A DNA stretch of 64,000 nucleotides from Mycobacterium colombiense (GTDB taxonomy: Bacteria; Actinomycetota; Actinomycetes; Mycobacteriales; Mycobacteriaceae), in NCBI RefSeq assembly GCF_003284935.1, contig NZ_QMEV01000006.1, positions 82,782-146,781 on the forward strand. Direction: 5' to 3'. The notes under the pieces were generated by a model. That model was given only the letters and a program-made list of their open reading frames with translations. It ran no database searches and had not been told where the DNA came from. This document shows positions 29,381-38,405 of this stretch, in pieces. Position 1 is the stretch's first letter, and every line of letters begins with the position of its first letter. A program made the translations under genes and the position numbers.

Positions 29381-30163
29381 CTAGCGGTGGGTGAAGTTCG
29401 GCGGGCGCTTCTCGACGAAGGCCGCCATCCCTTCGGACTGGTCCTGCGTCGCGAAAGTCGAGTGAAACAGCCTGCGTTCGTAGAGAAGTCCCTCGGCCAG
29501 GGTCGACTCGAATGCGCGGTTGACGGCCTCTTTGGCCATCCTGGACGCCGACCGCGACATCTGCGAGATGGTGGTCGCGACGGCCTTGGCCTCGGTCAGC
29601 AGGTCGTCGGCCGGCACCACCCGCGAAACCAGGCCGCTGCGTTCGGCTTCCTCGGCGCCGATGGTGCGGCCGGTCAAAATCAGGTCCATCGCCTTGGCCT
29701 TGCCGATGGCGCGGGTCAGCCGCTGCGAGCCGCCCATGCCGGGCAGCACACCGAGTTTGATCTCGGGCTGGCCGAATTTCGCTGTGTCGGCGGCGATCAG
29801 CACGTCGCACATCATGGCGAGCTCGCAGCCACCGCCCAGCGCGTGGCCGGCGACCGCGGCGATCGTGGGGGTGCGGACGGCGGCGAGCTTGCTCCACGGG
29901 GCGAAGAAGTCGGCGCCGAAGGCGTCGGCGAACGACAGTTCGGACATCTCCTTGATGTCGGCGCCGGCGGCGAACGCCTTGGCCGACCCGGTGATGATGA
30001 TCGCCCCGATGCCGGGATCGGCGTCGAAATCGGCTGCCGCGCTGGTGACTTCGTTCATCACCTGGGTGTTGAGCGCGTTGAGGGCCTTCGGCCGGTTCAG
30101 GGTGATGATGCCGACGCGGTCCTCGCGCTCGACGAGGATGGTCTCGTAGGTTGGCTCTGTCAT
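29381..30163 (-). CDS. echA8: Enoyl-CoA hydratase EchA8
   Basis: Crotonase-fold enzyme of 260 residues that hydrates trans-2-enoyl-CoA in beta-oxidation. The oxyanion hole motif [16 protein letters not shown] is followed by [16 protein letters not shown], in which Glu of QPEI and the Glu of ELA are the two catalytic acids. AAAGGCGG precedes the ATG. The gene is 13 bases after echA9 and corresponds to Rv1070c. Confidence 0.92.
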   Translation of the reverse strand: MTEPTYETILVEREDRVGIITLNRPKALNALNTQVMNEVTSAAADFDADPGIGAIIITGSAKAFAAGADIKEMSELSFADAFGADFFAPWSKLAAVRTPTIAAVAGHALGGGCELAMMCDVLIAADTAKFGQPEIKLGVLPGMGGSQRLTRAIGKAKAMDLILTGRTIGAEEAERSGLVSRVVPADDLLTEAKAVATTISQMSRSASRMAKEAVNRAFESTLAEGLLYERRLFHSTFATQDQSEGMAAFVEKRPPNFTHR

Positions 30164-30176
30164 CCAAACCGCCTTT

Positions 30177-31226
30177 CTAGAAACTCAAGTCGTCGTCGAC
30201 CGGCGCGAAATACGCCTCGACGTCGGCCGCGGTGACGTCGGGCAGCTCCGCCGGCGACCACTTCGGATTGCGATCTTTGTCGATCAGCTGTGCGCGGATG
30301 CCCTCCACCAGATCGTGCGAGCGCAGCGACGCCGACGACACCCGATAGTCCTGCACCAGAACGTCTTTGAGTGTTTCGAGGTTGGCCGCGCGCCGCACCG
30401 CCTCCAGCGTCACCGACAGCGCAATCGGGGAGCGGGTGGCGATCAGCTTGGCGGCGTCTTGAGCAGGTCCAGCGCCCGGGCCCGCCCCGTGTCCGCGAAG
30501 CGCGGCGACGATGTCCGCGACGGTGTCGCCGGAGAAGCATTCGTCGATCCAAGCGCGTTGCGCCGCAAGCTCGCTGGGCGGTGGCTCGACGGTGTATTTG
30601 TCGAGCGCCCGCTCGACGCCGTCGGTAACCACCGCACGGCGGAACGCCTCGACGTCACCATGGGGGACGTAGTGGTCGGCGAAGCCCATGGCGATGGCGT
30701 CGGCTCCGGAGAACGGCGCCCCGGTCAGCGCGGCGTGCAGGCCCAGCCCGCCGGGCGCGCGGGATAGCAGGTAGACGCCGCCGACGTCGGGGATGAACCC
30801 GATGCCGACCTCGGGCATGGCGATCTTGGAGGTATCGGTGACCACGCGGGTGTTCGCGTGCGCGCTGACGCCCACGCCGCCACCCATCACGATGCCGTCC
30901 ATCAACGCGACGTAGGGCTTGGCGAACTCGGCGATCTGGGCGTTGAGCAGATACTCGTCGCGCCAGAAGCGTCGCGCCTCGACCCCGTCCTTGCGCGCGC
31001 TGTGGTAGATGGACACCACGTCGCCGCCGGCGCACAGCCCGCGTTCACCGGCGCCCGATAGCACCACCGCGCGCACCGCGTCGTCGTCGGACCAGCCGCG
31101 GAGGGTGGCGGTCAGCGCGTCCACCATCTGCTGGTTCAGCGAGTTGATCGCCTTGGGCCGGTTGAGCGTGATCAAGCCGACGCTTCCCTCGACTTCGGTC
31201 AGCACCTCATCGGATCCGTCGGTCAA
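30177..31226 (-). CDS. echA9: EchA9, 3-hydroxyisobutyryl-CoA hydrolase-like
   Basis: Crotonase superfamily member of 349 residues, longer than hydratases and with the HIBCH-type motifs [26 protein letters not shown] and [13 protein letters not shown]; acts on 3-hydroxyisobutyryl-CoA in valine breakdown or a related acyl-CoA. The start is taken as TTG 31226 because GGGAGG stands eight bases before it and the product then begins [14 protein letters not shown], where the conserved sequence starts. The frame stays open for 210 bases upstream, but that part uses rare TTA/ATA/CTA codons. Corresponds to Rv1071c. Confidence 0.88.
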   Translation of the reverse strand: MTDGSDEVLTEVEGSVGLITLNRPKAINSLNQQMVDALTATLRGWSDDDAVRAVVLSGAGERGLCAGGDVVSIYHSARKDGVEARRFWRDEYLLNAQIAEFAKPYVALMDGIVMGGGVGVSAHANTRVVTDTSKIAMPEVGIGFIPDVGGVYLLSRAPGGLGLHAALTGAPFSGADAIAMGFADHYVPHGDVEAFRRAVVTDGVERALDKYTVEPPPSELAAQRAWIDECFSGDTVADIVAALRGHGAGPGAGPAQDAAKLIATRSPIALSVTLEAVRRAANLETLKDVLVQDYRVSSASLRSHDLVEGIRAQLIDKDRNPKWSPAELPDVTAADVEAYFAPVDDDLSF

Positions 31227-31453
31227 CGCCCTCGCCTCCCTCGGGCCGGTCCTGGCCGGTCCAGCCTCGAGGAAGAAATCTAGATCGTCGCGACCGGCAC
31301 GGTACCCGCGGGTAAGGGTTATGTTTAACGCGACGACAACGGCGGAGACGATATACACCCCGAAAACGCCCAGGTCCGCTGGGAACCAGGGCTCGACGCC
31401 GATCGTTGAGATTGTGTTCGCACAGCTCGAAGCCAATTAGAGAGGATCCGACG
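31227..31453. promoter_or_regulatory. Divergent promoter region echA9 / Rv1072-like
   Basis: 227 bases between divergent genes. Both promoters must lie here. It contains AT-rich TTATGTTTAACG (about 31318-31330). No operator that I can name with confidence. Confidence 0.4.
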
Positions 31454-32305
31454 GTGCGGGAGACAAGCAACCCGGTATTTCGTTCGCTGCCTAAGCAGAG
31501 GGGCGGATACGCACAATTCGGCACGGCCGCGCCCCCAATGCAGGGCTACGGGGCCGACCCCTACGCGGCTCCCTACGCGGCCCCGTATCAGGAGGCCAAA
31601 GCTTCGCGTCCGCTGACCATCGACGACGTCGTCACCAAGACCGGCATCACGCTGGCGGTGCTGGCGATCTCCGCCGTGGTCTCCTACTTCCTGGTCGCCC
31701 GCGACGTGGCGCTGGCCATGCCGCTGGCCCTGATCGGCGGGTTGGGCGGCCTGGTCCTCGTCCTGGTGGCCACCTTCGGCCGCAAGCAGGACAACCCGGG
31801 CATCGTGCTGAGCTACGCCGTGCTCGAGGGCCTGGTGCTGGGCGCCATCTCGTTCGTCTTCGCCAACTTCTCGGTGTCCAACGCCAACGCCGGGGCGCTG
31901 ATCGGTGAGGCGGTGCTGGGCACCTTCGGGGTGTTCTTCGGCATGCTCGTCGTCTACAAGACCGGGGCCATCCGGGTGACGCCCAAGTTCACCCGCATGT
32001 TGGTCGCCGCGATGTTCGGCGTGCTGGCCTTGATGCTCGGCAACTTCGTGCTGGCGATGTTCCACGTCAACGGCGGCACCGGCCTGGGCTTGCGCAGCGG
32101 CGGCACGGTGGCCATCATCTTCTCGCTGGTGTGCATCGCGATCGCGGCGTTCAGCTTCCTGATCGACTTCGATGCCGCCGACCAGATGGTCCGCGCCGGC
32201 GCGCCCGAGAAGGCGGCATGGGGCATCGCCCTGGGCCTGACCGTGACGCTGGTGTGGCTGTACATCGAGATCCTGCGTCTGCTCAGTTATCTGCAGAACG
32301 ACTAG
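31454..32305 (+). CDS. Bax1-I family seven-helix membrane protein (Rv1072-like)
   Basis: 283 residues from GTG 31454, with GAGG eight bases before. A soluble N-terminal region with an Ala/Tyr/Pro repeat (PYAAPYAAPYQ) is followed by seven membrane helices from about residue 57 on, ending LRLLSYLQND. The family is YccA/Bax inhibitor-like; some members are pH-dependent Ca2+ leak channels. A strong hairpin terminator follows 12 bases after the stop. Confidence 0.87.
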   Translation: MRETSNPVFRSLPKQRGGYAQFGTAAPPMQGYGADPYAAPYAAPYQEAKASRPLTIDDVVTKTGITLAVLAISAVVSYFLVARDVALAMPLALIGGLGGLVLVLVATFGRKQDNPGIVLSYAVLEGLVLGAISFVFANFSVSNANAGALIGEAVLGTFGVFFGMLVVYKTGAIRVTPKFTRMLVAAMFGVLALMLGNFVLAMFHVNGGTGLGLRSGGTVAIIFSLVCIAIAAFSFLIDFDAADQMVRAGAPEKAAWGIALGLTVTLVWLYIEILRLLSYLQND

Positions 32306-32316
32306 CTCTCGTCAAC

Positions 32317-32354
32317 GAAAAGACCGGCACGCCGCGTGGCGTGCCGGTCTTTTC
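32317..32354. terminator. Bidirectional intrinsic terminator
   Basis: Perfect 17-bp stem: GAAAAGACCGGCACGCC (32317-32333), loop GCGT, GGCGTGCCGGTCTTTTC (32338-32354). The A-run and T-run lie inside the stem arms, so it terminates both the Rv1072-like gene (plus) and fadA3 (minus). Confidence 0.92.
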
Positions 32355-32414
32355 GTGTGCGCTGAAGGCGTTGAGTGTGCGCTGAAGGCGTTGAGTGTGC
32401 GCTGAAGTCGTGTT
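32355..32414. repeat. Tandem 20-bp repeats, intergenic
   Basis: The unit GTGTGCGCTGAAGGCGTTGA occurs twice exactly (32355-32374, 32375-32394) and a third time with changes in its last seven bases (32395-32414); a further GTGTGCGCC begins at 32415. A GC-rich imperfect inverted repeat (about 32415-32515) continues to the fadA3 stop. It lies between convergent genes, where copy number could vary between strains. Confidence 0.85.
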
Positions 32415-32513
32415 GTGTGCGCCGGCGGCGGCCCGCTCGGCGTGTCGCCGCCCAGGCTTCACACCCAATGCCCAGGCCGCACACTCGATGCGGCGGGCCG
32501 CCGGCCGAGCGGC

Positions 32514-33731
32514 CTAGCTCAGCCGCTCGATCACCATCGCCATGCCCTGGCCGCCGCCGACGCACATGGTCTCCAGACCGAACGTCTTGTCGTGCGTCTG
32601 CAGGTTGTTGAGCAGCGTGGTGGTGATGCGTGCGCCGGTCATGCCGAACGGGTGGCCCAGCGCGATCGCCCCACCGGACACGTTCAGCTTGTCCTCGTCG
32701 ATGCCCAGCTCGCGCGCCGAACCCAGCACCTGGACGGCGAAGGCCTCGTTGATCTCGAACAGGTCGATGTCGCTGACCGACAGGTTGGCGCGCGCCAGCG
32801 CCGTCTTGGTCGCCTCGATCGGGCCCAGCCCCATGATCTCGGGCGACAGGCCGCTGACCCCGGTGGACACGATGCGCGCCAGCGGCGTCAGGCCCAGTTC
32901 CTTGGCCTTGGTGTCGCTGGTGATCACCACCGCGGCGGCGCCGTCGTTGAGCGGGCACGCGTTGCCGGCGGTCACCGTGCCGTTGGGCCGGAACACGGGC
33001 TTGAGCTGGCTGATCTTCTCGTAGGTGGTGCCGGGGCGCGGGCCGTCGTCGGTGCTCACGGTGGTGCCGTCGGGCAGGCTCACCGGGGTGATCTCCCGCT
33101 CGAAGAACCCGCTCTTGATCGCTTCCTCGGCGCGGTTCTGGCTGCGCACGCCCCAGTGGTCCTGGTCTTCGCGGCTGATGCCGGTCAGCAGCGCGACGTT
33201 CTCGGCCGTCTGCCCCATCGCGATGTACACGTCGGGCACGTTGCCGTCGGCGCGGGGATCGTGCCATTCGTCGGCGCCCTCGGCCGCCGCGGCCGACCTC
33301 TCCTGCGCTTCGCCGAACAGCGAGTTCTTGGTGTCCGGCCAGGAGTCGGCGCTGCCCTTGGCGAAGCGGGACACGGTCTCGACCCCCGCGGAGATGAACG
33401 CGTCGCCCTCGCCGGCCTTGATGGCGTGGAAGGCCATCCGGGAGGTCTGCAGCGACGACGAGCAGTACCGGTTGACGGTGGTGCCCGGCAGGAAGTCGTA
33501 GCCGAGTTCGACGGCGATGACCCGCGCCAGGTTGTATCCGGATTCGCCGGCGGGCTGGCCACAGCCCAGGATCAGGTCGTCGATCTGGTGCGGGTTCAGC
33601 GCGGGCACCTTGTCGAGCGCGGCGCGCACGATCTGGACGGTCAGGTCGTCGGGGCGCATGTTGACCAGCGACCCCTTCATCGCGCGGCCGATCGGCGAGC
33701 GAGCAGTTGAGACAATGACGGCTTCAGGCAT
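32514..33731 (-). CDS. fadA3: FadA3 acetyl-CoA acyltransferase (thiolase)
   Basis: Degradative thiolase of 405 residues that cleaves 3-ketoacyl-CoA with CoA in beta-oxidation. Active-site Cys in TVNRYCSSSLQT (about 91), His in GHPFGMTGAR, and second Cys in CVGGGQGMAMV close to the C terminus. Corresponds to Rv1074c. Convergent with the Rv1072-like gene; Rv1073 of M. tuberculosis is not present between them. Confidence 0.92.
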   Translation of the reverse strand: MPEAVIVSTARSPIGRAMKGSLVNMRPDDLTVQIVRAALDKVPALNPHQIDDLILGCGQPAGESGYNLARVIAVELGYDFLPGTTVNRYCSSSLQTSRMAFHAIKAGEGDAFISAGVETVSRFAKGSADSWPDTKNSLFGEAQERSAAAAEGADEWHDPRADGNVPDVYIAMGQTAENVALLTGISREDQDHWGVRSQNRAEEAIKSGFFEREITPVSLPDGTTVSTDDGPRPGTTYEKISQLKPVFRPNGTVTAGNACPLNDGAAAVVITSDTKAKELGLTPLARIVSTGVSGLSPEIMGLGPIEATKTALARANLSVSDIDLFEINEAFAVQVLGSARELGIDEDKLNVSGGAIALGHPFGMTGARITTTLLNNLQTHDKTFGLETMCVGGGQGMAMVIERLS

Positions 33732-33821
33732 GGTGGTTCCCTTCAGATCCCTGCAGATCCCACAGATGGGGCTGGCTCGCTTGGCGGCGGGCGTGGTTCG
33801 CTCCGACCGGCGAGAACAAAT

Positions 33822-34796
33822 CTAGTCGCTGCCGACCTCGGGGCACGAAGACGGGGCAGGACCGGGGGTGGGACGCCGCCACAGCCGCGACATGACGCTG
33901 CTGCGGGTGTGCCGCTGACCGAGCACCGGCGTCGCCGCGAGCACCGGCGGGCTCAGCGGTGGACGCTCCACCTTCTCGCCCAGCGCGTCGCACAGCGCGA
34001 GCAGCAGCGCGTCGGCCGCCAGTGCATAGGCGGGTGCCGACGGGTGGTAGCCGTCGGCGGAGAACATGGCGTCGGGCGTCGCGCGGAACTGCGGCGCCAT
34101 CAGCTGCGCCAACGGCACCGGCACGCCGCCGGCCGACCGGACCGCCGCGGTCTGGGCGCGGGCGAGCTGCAGGCAACGCTCGTGCGCCAGCGACCGCAGC
34201 GGCTGGGGAATGGCGCTGATGAATCCGAGGTCCGGGCAGGTGCCGACGATCACCACGGCACCGCGGGCGCGCAGCTTGCGCACGGTCAGCGCCAGCCGCT
34301 GCGCCGACTGGCTGATGCCGTTGAGCGCGGTCACGTCGTTGGCGCCGACCATGATCACCGCGATGTCCGGCGGTGGACCGGCCACGAACATGGCGTCGAC
34401 CTGACCGCACACCCCCTTGGACGTGGCGCCCACAATCGCCTTGGTGCTCAACCGGATTCGCTTGCCGGTCTGCTCGGCCAGGCCCCGGGCGATGCGCACC
34501 CCGGGCACTTCGTCGGCGCTCATGCAGCCGTAGCCCGCGGCGGTCGAGTCACCGAAGATCATCAGGTGCGAGTCGACCGCCATGCCGCGGTGCCACCGCT
34601 GCACGGGGCCACCGCCGCGCTCGTACACCCCGTCCGCGCGCGGCGGGATGTCCCATGCCTTCGGAATGATCGTGCGCGCGTGAGTGGCCTGGCCGACCAA
34701 CAGACTGCGTGCCCCCAGGTAGGCGGTTCCTGTTGAGGCCAGCGCGCCCGCTGTGGCCAGGGCGATCGCCGAACGGCGTGGCACCCGCATGGTCAC
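33822..34796 (-). CDS. GDSL/SGNH-type esterase (Rv1075c-like)
   Basis: Exported hydrolase of 324 residues. A signal peptide or membrane anchor (ALATAGALASTGTAYLGA) follows the basic start VPRRSA. The SGNH blocks are visible: MIFGDSTAAGYG (nucleophile Ser), the Gly block, VGANDVT (Asn) and DGYHPSAPAYA (Asp and His). GTG 34796 or ATG 34790 may be used; neither has a strong ribosome site. M. tuberculosis Rv1075c is reported as a GDSL esterase. Divergent from lipU. Confidence 0.87.
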   Translation of the reverse strand: MTMRVPRRSAIALATAGALASTGTAYLGARSLLVGQATHARTIIPKAWDIPPRADGVYERGGGPVQRWHRGMAVDSHLMIFGDSTAAGYGCMSADEVPGVRIARGLAEQTGKRIRLSTKAIVGATSKGVCGQVDAMFVAGPPPDIAVIMVGANDVTALNGISQSAQRLALTVRKLRARGAVVIVGTCPDLGFISAIPQPLRSLAHERCLQLARAQTAAVRSAGGVPVPLAQLMAPQFRATPDAMFSADGYHPSAPAYALAADALLLALCDALGEKVERPPLSPPVLAATPVLGQRHTRSSVMSRLWRRPTPGPAPSSCPEVGSD

Positions 34797-35026
34797 GCAA
34801 TCGATTTTAGAGCCGCTGCGACGTTCGCGCGGGCGGCTGGAAAACGAACTGATCACGGTGCGAAGCAAAACTGGTATCAAATCAGCAATTTCCTACGTTG
34901 TACTAAGCAACCGCTGTCAAGCTGATGACAAGGGATGGCTGAGCGCCTTGGCAAACGGCTGAACCACACGCTCGGTCGCCTCGTCACATGCTGTATCGCA
35001 CTACAACGGCGTAGGAAGTGTTGAGC
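34797..35026. promoter_or_regulatory. Divergent promoter region Rv1075c-like / lipU
   Basis: 230 bases, relatively AT-rich around 34870-34920 (AAATCAGCAATTTCC). Must hold both promoters. No recognised operator. Confidence 0.35.
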
Positions 35027-36094
35027 ATGACCGCACCTAGCAAGGAATCGGGGTCGTCGGCAAATACCGTTCGGCCACATGATGTCCTCAGAGCCCGCCG
35101 CGCCCAGGCGCGCAAGTTCGCCATCAGCGACGGCGCACCGGTCGAGGTCCTGGAATCCGGGCCCAGTGTGGCCGCGCGGCTGGCCAACCTCACCTCGCGG
35201 CTGACCATCCGGCCCATCCTGTCCGTCGGCAGCCACGTCCCCAACCTGCCGTGGCCCTGGGGTCTGATCGACCTCACGGCCCGGGTGCTGATCCCGGCGT
35301 CGGCCACCGTCCGCGAGACCATCAAGCTGCCCCACGCGTCGGCGCAGCTGGTGCGCGCGCCCGGGGTGCTGCCCGCCGACGGTAGCCGCCGCGTGATCGT
35401 CTACCTGCATGGCGGCGCGTTCCTGACCTGCGGGGCGAACTCCCACGGCCGGCTCGTCGAAACCCTGTCCAAGTTCGCCGACTCGCCCATCCTGGTGGTC
35501 AACTACCGTCTGCTGCCGAAGAATTCGGTCGGGATGGCGCTCGACGACTGCCACGACGCATACCGATGGCTGCGGCAGCGCGGATACCAGCCCGACCAGA
35601 TCGTGCTGGCCGGCGACTCTGCCGGCGGCTACCTCGCGCTCACGCTGGCCCAACGCCTGCAGGAGGAGGGCGAGGATCCCGCGGCGCTGGTGGCGATCTC
35701 GCCCCTGCTGCAGCTGGCCAAGGAACCCAAGCAGGCCCACCCCAACATCGAGACCGATGCCATGTTCACGGCCGGGGCGTTCGACGCGCTCGGCCAGCTG
35801 GTGGCCACGGCCGCCGGCAAGAACATCGTCGACGGCAAGCCCGAAGAGATCTACGAGCCGCTCGACCACATCAAGCCGGGCCTGCCCCGCACGCTCATCC
35901 ACGTGTCGGGCTCCGAGGTGCTGTTGCACGACGCGCTCCTGGCGGCGAGCCGGCTCGCCGCGGTGGGCGTGCCGGCCGAGGTGCGGGTATGGCCCGGCCA
36001 GGTCCACGACTTCCAGCTGGCCGCCCCGATGGTGCCCGAGGCCATGCGCTCGCTGCGCCAGATCGGCGACTACATCCGTGAGGCCACGGAGTAG
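35027..36094 (+). CDS. lipU: LipU, hormone-sensitive-lipase family esterase
   Basis: 355 residues from ATG 35027. The oxyanion motif is YLHGGAF, the nucleophile elbow GDSAGGYLAL, and the final His lies in GQVHDFQ, giving the family IV (HSL) triad; substrates are short to medium acyl esters. No signal peptide. The order Rv1075c, lipU, cbs follows M. tuberculosis. A hairpin directly after the stop probably ends its transcript. Confidence 0.9.
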   Translation: MTAPSKESGSSANTVRPHDVLRARRAQARKFAISDGAPVEVLESGPSVAARLANLTSRLTIRPILSVGSHVPNLPWPWGLIDLTARVLIPASATVRETIKLPHASAQLVRAPGVLPADGSRRVIVYLHGGAFLTCGANSHGRLVETLSKFADSPILVVNYRLLPKNSVGMALDDCHDAYRWLRQRGYQPDQIVLAGDSAGGYLALTLAQRLQEEGEDPAALVAISPLLQLAKEPKQAHPNIETDAMFTAGAFDALGQLVATAAGKNIVDGKPEEIYEPLDHIKPGLPRTLIHVSGSEVLLHDALLAASRLAAVGVPAEVRVWPGQVHDFQLAAPMVPEAMRSLRQIGDYIREATE

Positions 36095-36121
36095 ACGCCG
36101 CACAGCGGGTTGTGCGGCGTC
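36094..36121 (+). terminator. Hairpin after lipU
   Basis: Perfect 11-bp stem GACGCCGCACA (36094-36104), loop of six, TGTGCGGCGTC (36111-36121), starting within the lipU stop codon. No U-tract follows, as is common for mycobacterial terminators. It lies 25 bases before the cbs start. Confidence 0.65.
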
Positions 36122-36146
36122 CGAATCCGCCTGAGACGATGAACGC

Positions 36147-37553
36147 ATGCGGATCGCTCAGCACATCAGTGACCTCATCGGCGGCACACCGCTGGTGCGT
36201 CTGAACTCCGTCGTGCCCGACGGCGCCGGCCTCGTGGCGGCCAAGGTCGAATACCTCAATCCCGGTGGCAGCTCGAAGGACCGGATCGCGGTGAAGATGA
36301 TCGACGCCGCCGAAGCCAGCGGCCAGCTGCGGCCGGGCGGCACCATCGTCGAACCCACCTCGGGCAACACCGGCGTCGGGCTGGCCCTCGTCGCGCAGCA
36401 CCGCGGCTACAAGTGCGTGTTCGTCTGCCCCGACAAGGTCAGCGAGGACAAGCGCAACGTGCTGATGGCCTACGGCGCCGAGGTCGTCGTGTGTCCGACC
36501 GCGGTACCGCCCGACCATCCGGACAGCTACTACAGCGTCTCCGACCGGCTGGTCACCGAGATCGACGGCGCGTGGAAACCCGACCAGTACGCCAACCCGG
36601 AAGGCCCGGCCAGCCACTACGCCACCACCGGCCCGGAGATCTGGGCCGACACCGACGGCAAGGTCACCCATTTCGTCGCCGGCATCGGCACCGGCGGAAC
36701 GATCACCGGCGCCGGCCGCTACCTCAAAGAGGTATCCGGCGGCGCGGTGCGCATCATCGGCGCGGACCCCGAGGGGTCGGTGTATTCGGGCGGCACCGGC
36801 CGGCCCTACCTGGTGGAGGGCGTCGGGGAGGACTTCTGGCCGCAGGCGTACGACCGCACGGTGCCCGACGAGATCATCGCGGTGTCCGACTCCGACTCGT
36901 TCGACATGACCCGGCGGCTGGCCCGCGAGGAAGCGATGCTGGTCGGCGGCTCGTGCGGCATGGCGGTGGTCGCCGCGCTCAAGGTCGCCGAGCGGGCCGG
37001 GCCCGACTCCATCGTGGTGGTGCTGCTGCCCGACGGCGGGCGGGGCTACATGTCGAAGATCTTCAACGACGCGTGGATGTCGTCCTACGGGTTCCTGCGC
37101 AGCCGCCTGGACGGCTCCACCGAACAGTCCCGGGTCGGCGACGTGCTGCGGCGCAAGTCCGGCGAGCTGCCCGACCTGGTGCACACCCACCCGGCCGAGA
37201 CGGTGCGCGACGCCATCGGCATCCTGCGCGAGTACGGGGTGTCCCAGATGCCGGTCGTCGGGGCCGAGCCCCCGGTGATGGCGGGGGAGGTGGCCGGCAG
37301 CGTCTCCGAACGCGAACTGCTGTCCGCGGTCTTCGAGGGTCGGGCGAAATTGGCCGACGCGGTCTCGCTGCACATGAGCCCGCCCCTGCCGATGATCGGT
37401 GCCGGAGAACTGATCAGCGCGGCCGGCAAGGCCCTGCGCGATTGGGACGCGTTGATGGTGGTCGAGGAGGGCAAACCGGTGGGCGTGATCACCCGTTACG
37501 ACTTGCTGGGTTTCCTCTCCGACGGGCCCCGGGGGCTGTCCGGGCGCCGCTAG
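36147..37553 (+). CDS. cbs: Cystathionine beta-synthase
   Basis: PLP enzyme of 468 residues joining serine and homocysteine to cystathionine, the first step of transsulfuration toward cysteine. PLP Lys44 in NPGGSSKDR, TSGNTG at 71-76 and IGTGGTITG in the phosphate loop identify it; the C-terminal about 130 residues form two CBS domains (PAETVRDAIGILREYGVSQM; VVEEGKPVGVITRYDL). It lies two genes before metB, completing the route. Corresponds to Rv1077. Confidence 0.93.
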   Translation: MRIAQHISDLIGGTPLVRLNSVVPDGAGLVAAKVEYLNPGGSSKDRIAVKMIDAAEASGQLRPGGTIVEPTSGNTGVGLALVAQHRGYKCVFVCPDKVSEDKRNVLMAYGAEVVVCPTAVPPDHPDSYYSVSDRLVTEIDGAWKPDQYANPEGPASHYATTGPEIWADTDGKVTHFVAGIGTGGTITGAGRYLKEVSGGAVRIIGADPEGSVYSGGTGRPYLVEGVGEDFWPQAYDRTVPDEIIAVSDSDSFDMTRRLAREEAMLVGGSCGMAVVAALKVAERAGPDSIVVVLLPDGGRGYMSKIFNDAWMSSYGFLRSRLDGSTEQSRVGDVLRRKSGELPDLVHTHPAETVRDAIGILREYGVSQMPVVGAEPPVMAGEVAGSVSERELLSAVFEGRAKLADAVSLHMSPPLPMIGAGELISAAGKALRDWDALMVVEEGKPVGVITRYDLLGFLSDGPRGLSGRR

Positions 37554-37662
37554 CGCGCGGCCGTCGGCGCGCGCCGCGCGTCTCGCCCGGCCGCGACGCG
37601 CTCGGGTACTGTTTCGGCTGTCCAAGCTAGGGGTCCAGCTGACCCGGAGTGGAAGGTGGCCC

Positions 37663-38394
37663 ATGACCGATCAACCGCCCGCCGGCGCTTACCCGCCACC
37701 TCCGTCGTCGCCCGCGCCCGCGGGTGGGGACCAGCCGCCATCGGGTGGTCAGGAGATTCCGCCGCCACCGGCGTCGGGCGCCGGTTCTTATCCGCCGCCT
37801 CCGCCACCGCCGCCCGGGGGGTCCTACCCGCCGCCCCCACCGTCGGCCGGCGGCTACGCGCCGCCGCCGCCCGGGCCGGCGATCCGCACGCTGCCGACGG
37901 AGCAGTACACGCCGTGGCTGACCCGCGCGCTGGCCTTCATCATCGACATCCTCCCGTACGTCGTGGTGCACGGCATCGGCACCGCGATCCTGGTCGCCAC
38001 CCAGCAGACCGCCTGCATCACCGACGTCACGCAGTACTCCGTCAACCAGTACTGCGCCACCCAGAACTCGACCGTCGGCATGGTGGCGCAATGGCTGGCG
38101 TCGATCCTCGGGCTGTTCTATTTGATCTGGAACTACGGCTACCGCCAGGGCATCACCGGGTCGAGCGTCGGCAAGTCGGTACTGAAGTTCAAAGTGGTCA
38201 GCGAGGTCACCGGGCAGCCCCTGGGCTTCGGGATGTCGGTGGTGCGCGCGCTGGCGCACTTCGTCGACGCGATCATCTGCTTCATCGGTTTCCTTTTCCC
38301 GCTGTGGGATTCGAAGCGCCAGACGCTGGCGGACAAGATCATGACGACGGTGTGCCTACCGATCGACGGCGCCGAGAGGCCGGCCGTCACCTAG
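37663..38394 (+). CDS. pra: Proline-rich antigen homologue, RDD membrane protein
   Basis: 243 residues. The first about 85 are Pro/Gly/Tyr-rich, with repeats of YPPPPP type, then an RDD domain with three or four membrane helices (IRTLPTEQYTPWLTRALAFIIDILPY.. region from 89) including the family Arg/Asp/Asp pattern. The homologue in M. tuberculosis (Rv1078) and M. leprae is the 36-kDa proline-rich antigen. AAGGTGG lies before the ATG. Its stop codon is within the putative -10 box of metB. Confidence 0.88.
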   Translation: MTDQPPAGAYPPPPSSPAPAGGDQPPSGGQEIPPPPASGAGSYPPPPPPPPGGSYPPPPPSAGGYAPPPPGPAIRTLPTEQYTPWLTRALAFIIDILPYVVVHGIGTAILVATQQTACITDVTQYSVNQYCATQNSTVGMVAQWLASILGLFYLIWNYGYRQGITGSSVGKSVLKFKVVSEVTGQPLGFGMSVVRALAHFVDAIICFIGFLFPLWDSKRQTLADKIMTTVCLPIDGAERPAVT

Positions 38395-38405
38395 GCTGAG
38401 CGTCG

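Noticed and set aside
28554..30167. Minus-strand frame running across echA8 and part of the Rv1069c-like gene
   Set aside because: Same strand but a different frame from two clear genes, with no family signature.
31227..31436. N-terminal extension of echA9 with a membrane-helix-like stretch (VFGVYIVSAVVVALNIT)
   Set aside because: It uses TTA, ATA and CTA codons, which are very rare in the neighbouring genes, and a good ribosome site stands before TTG 31226. Probably promoter DNA that happens to stay open.
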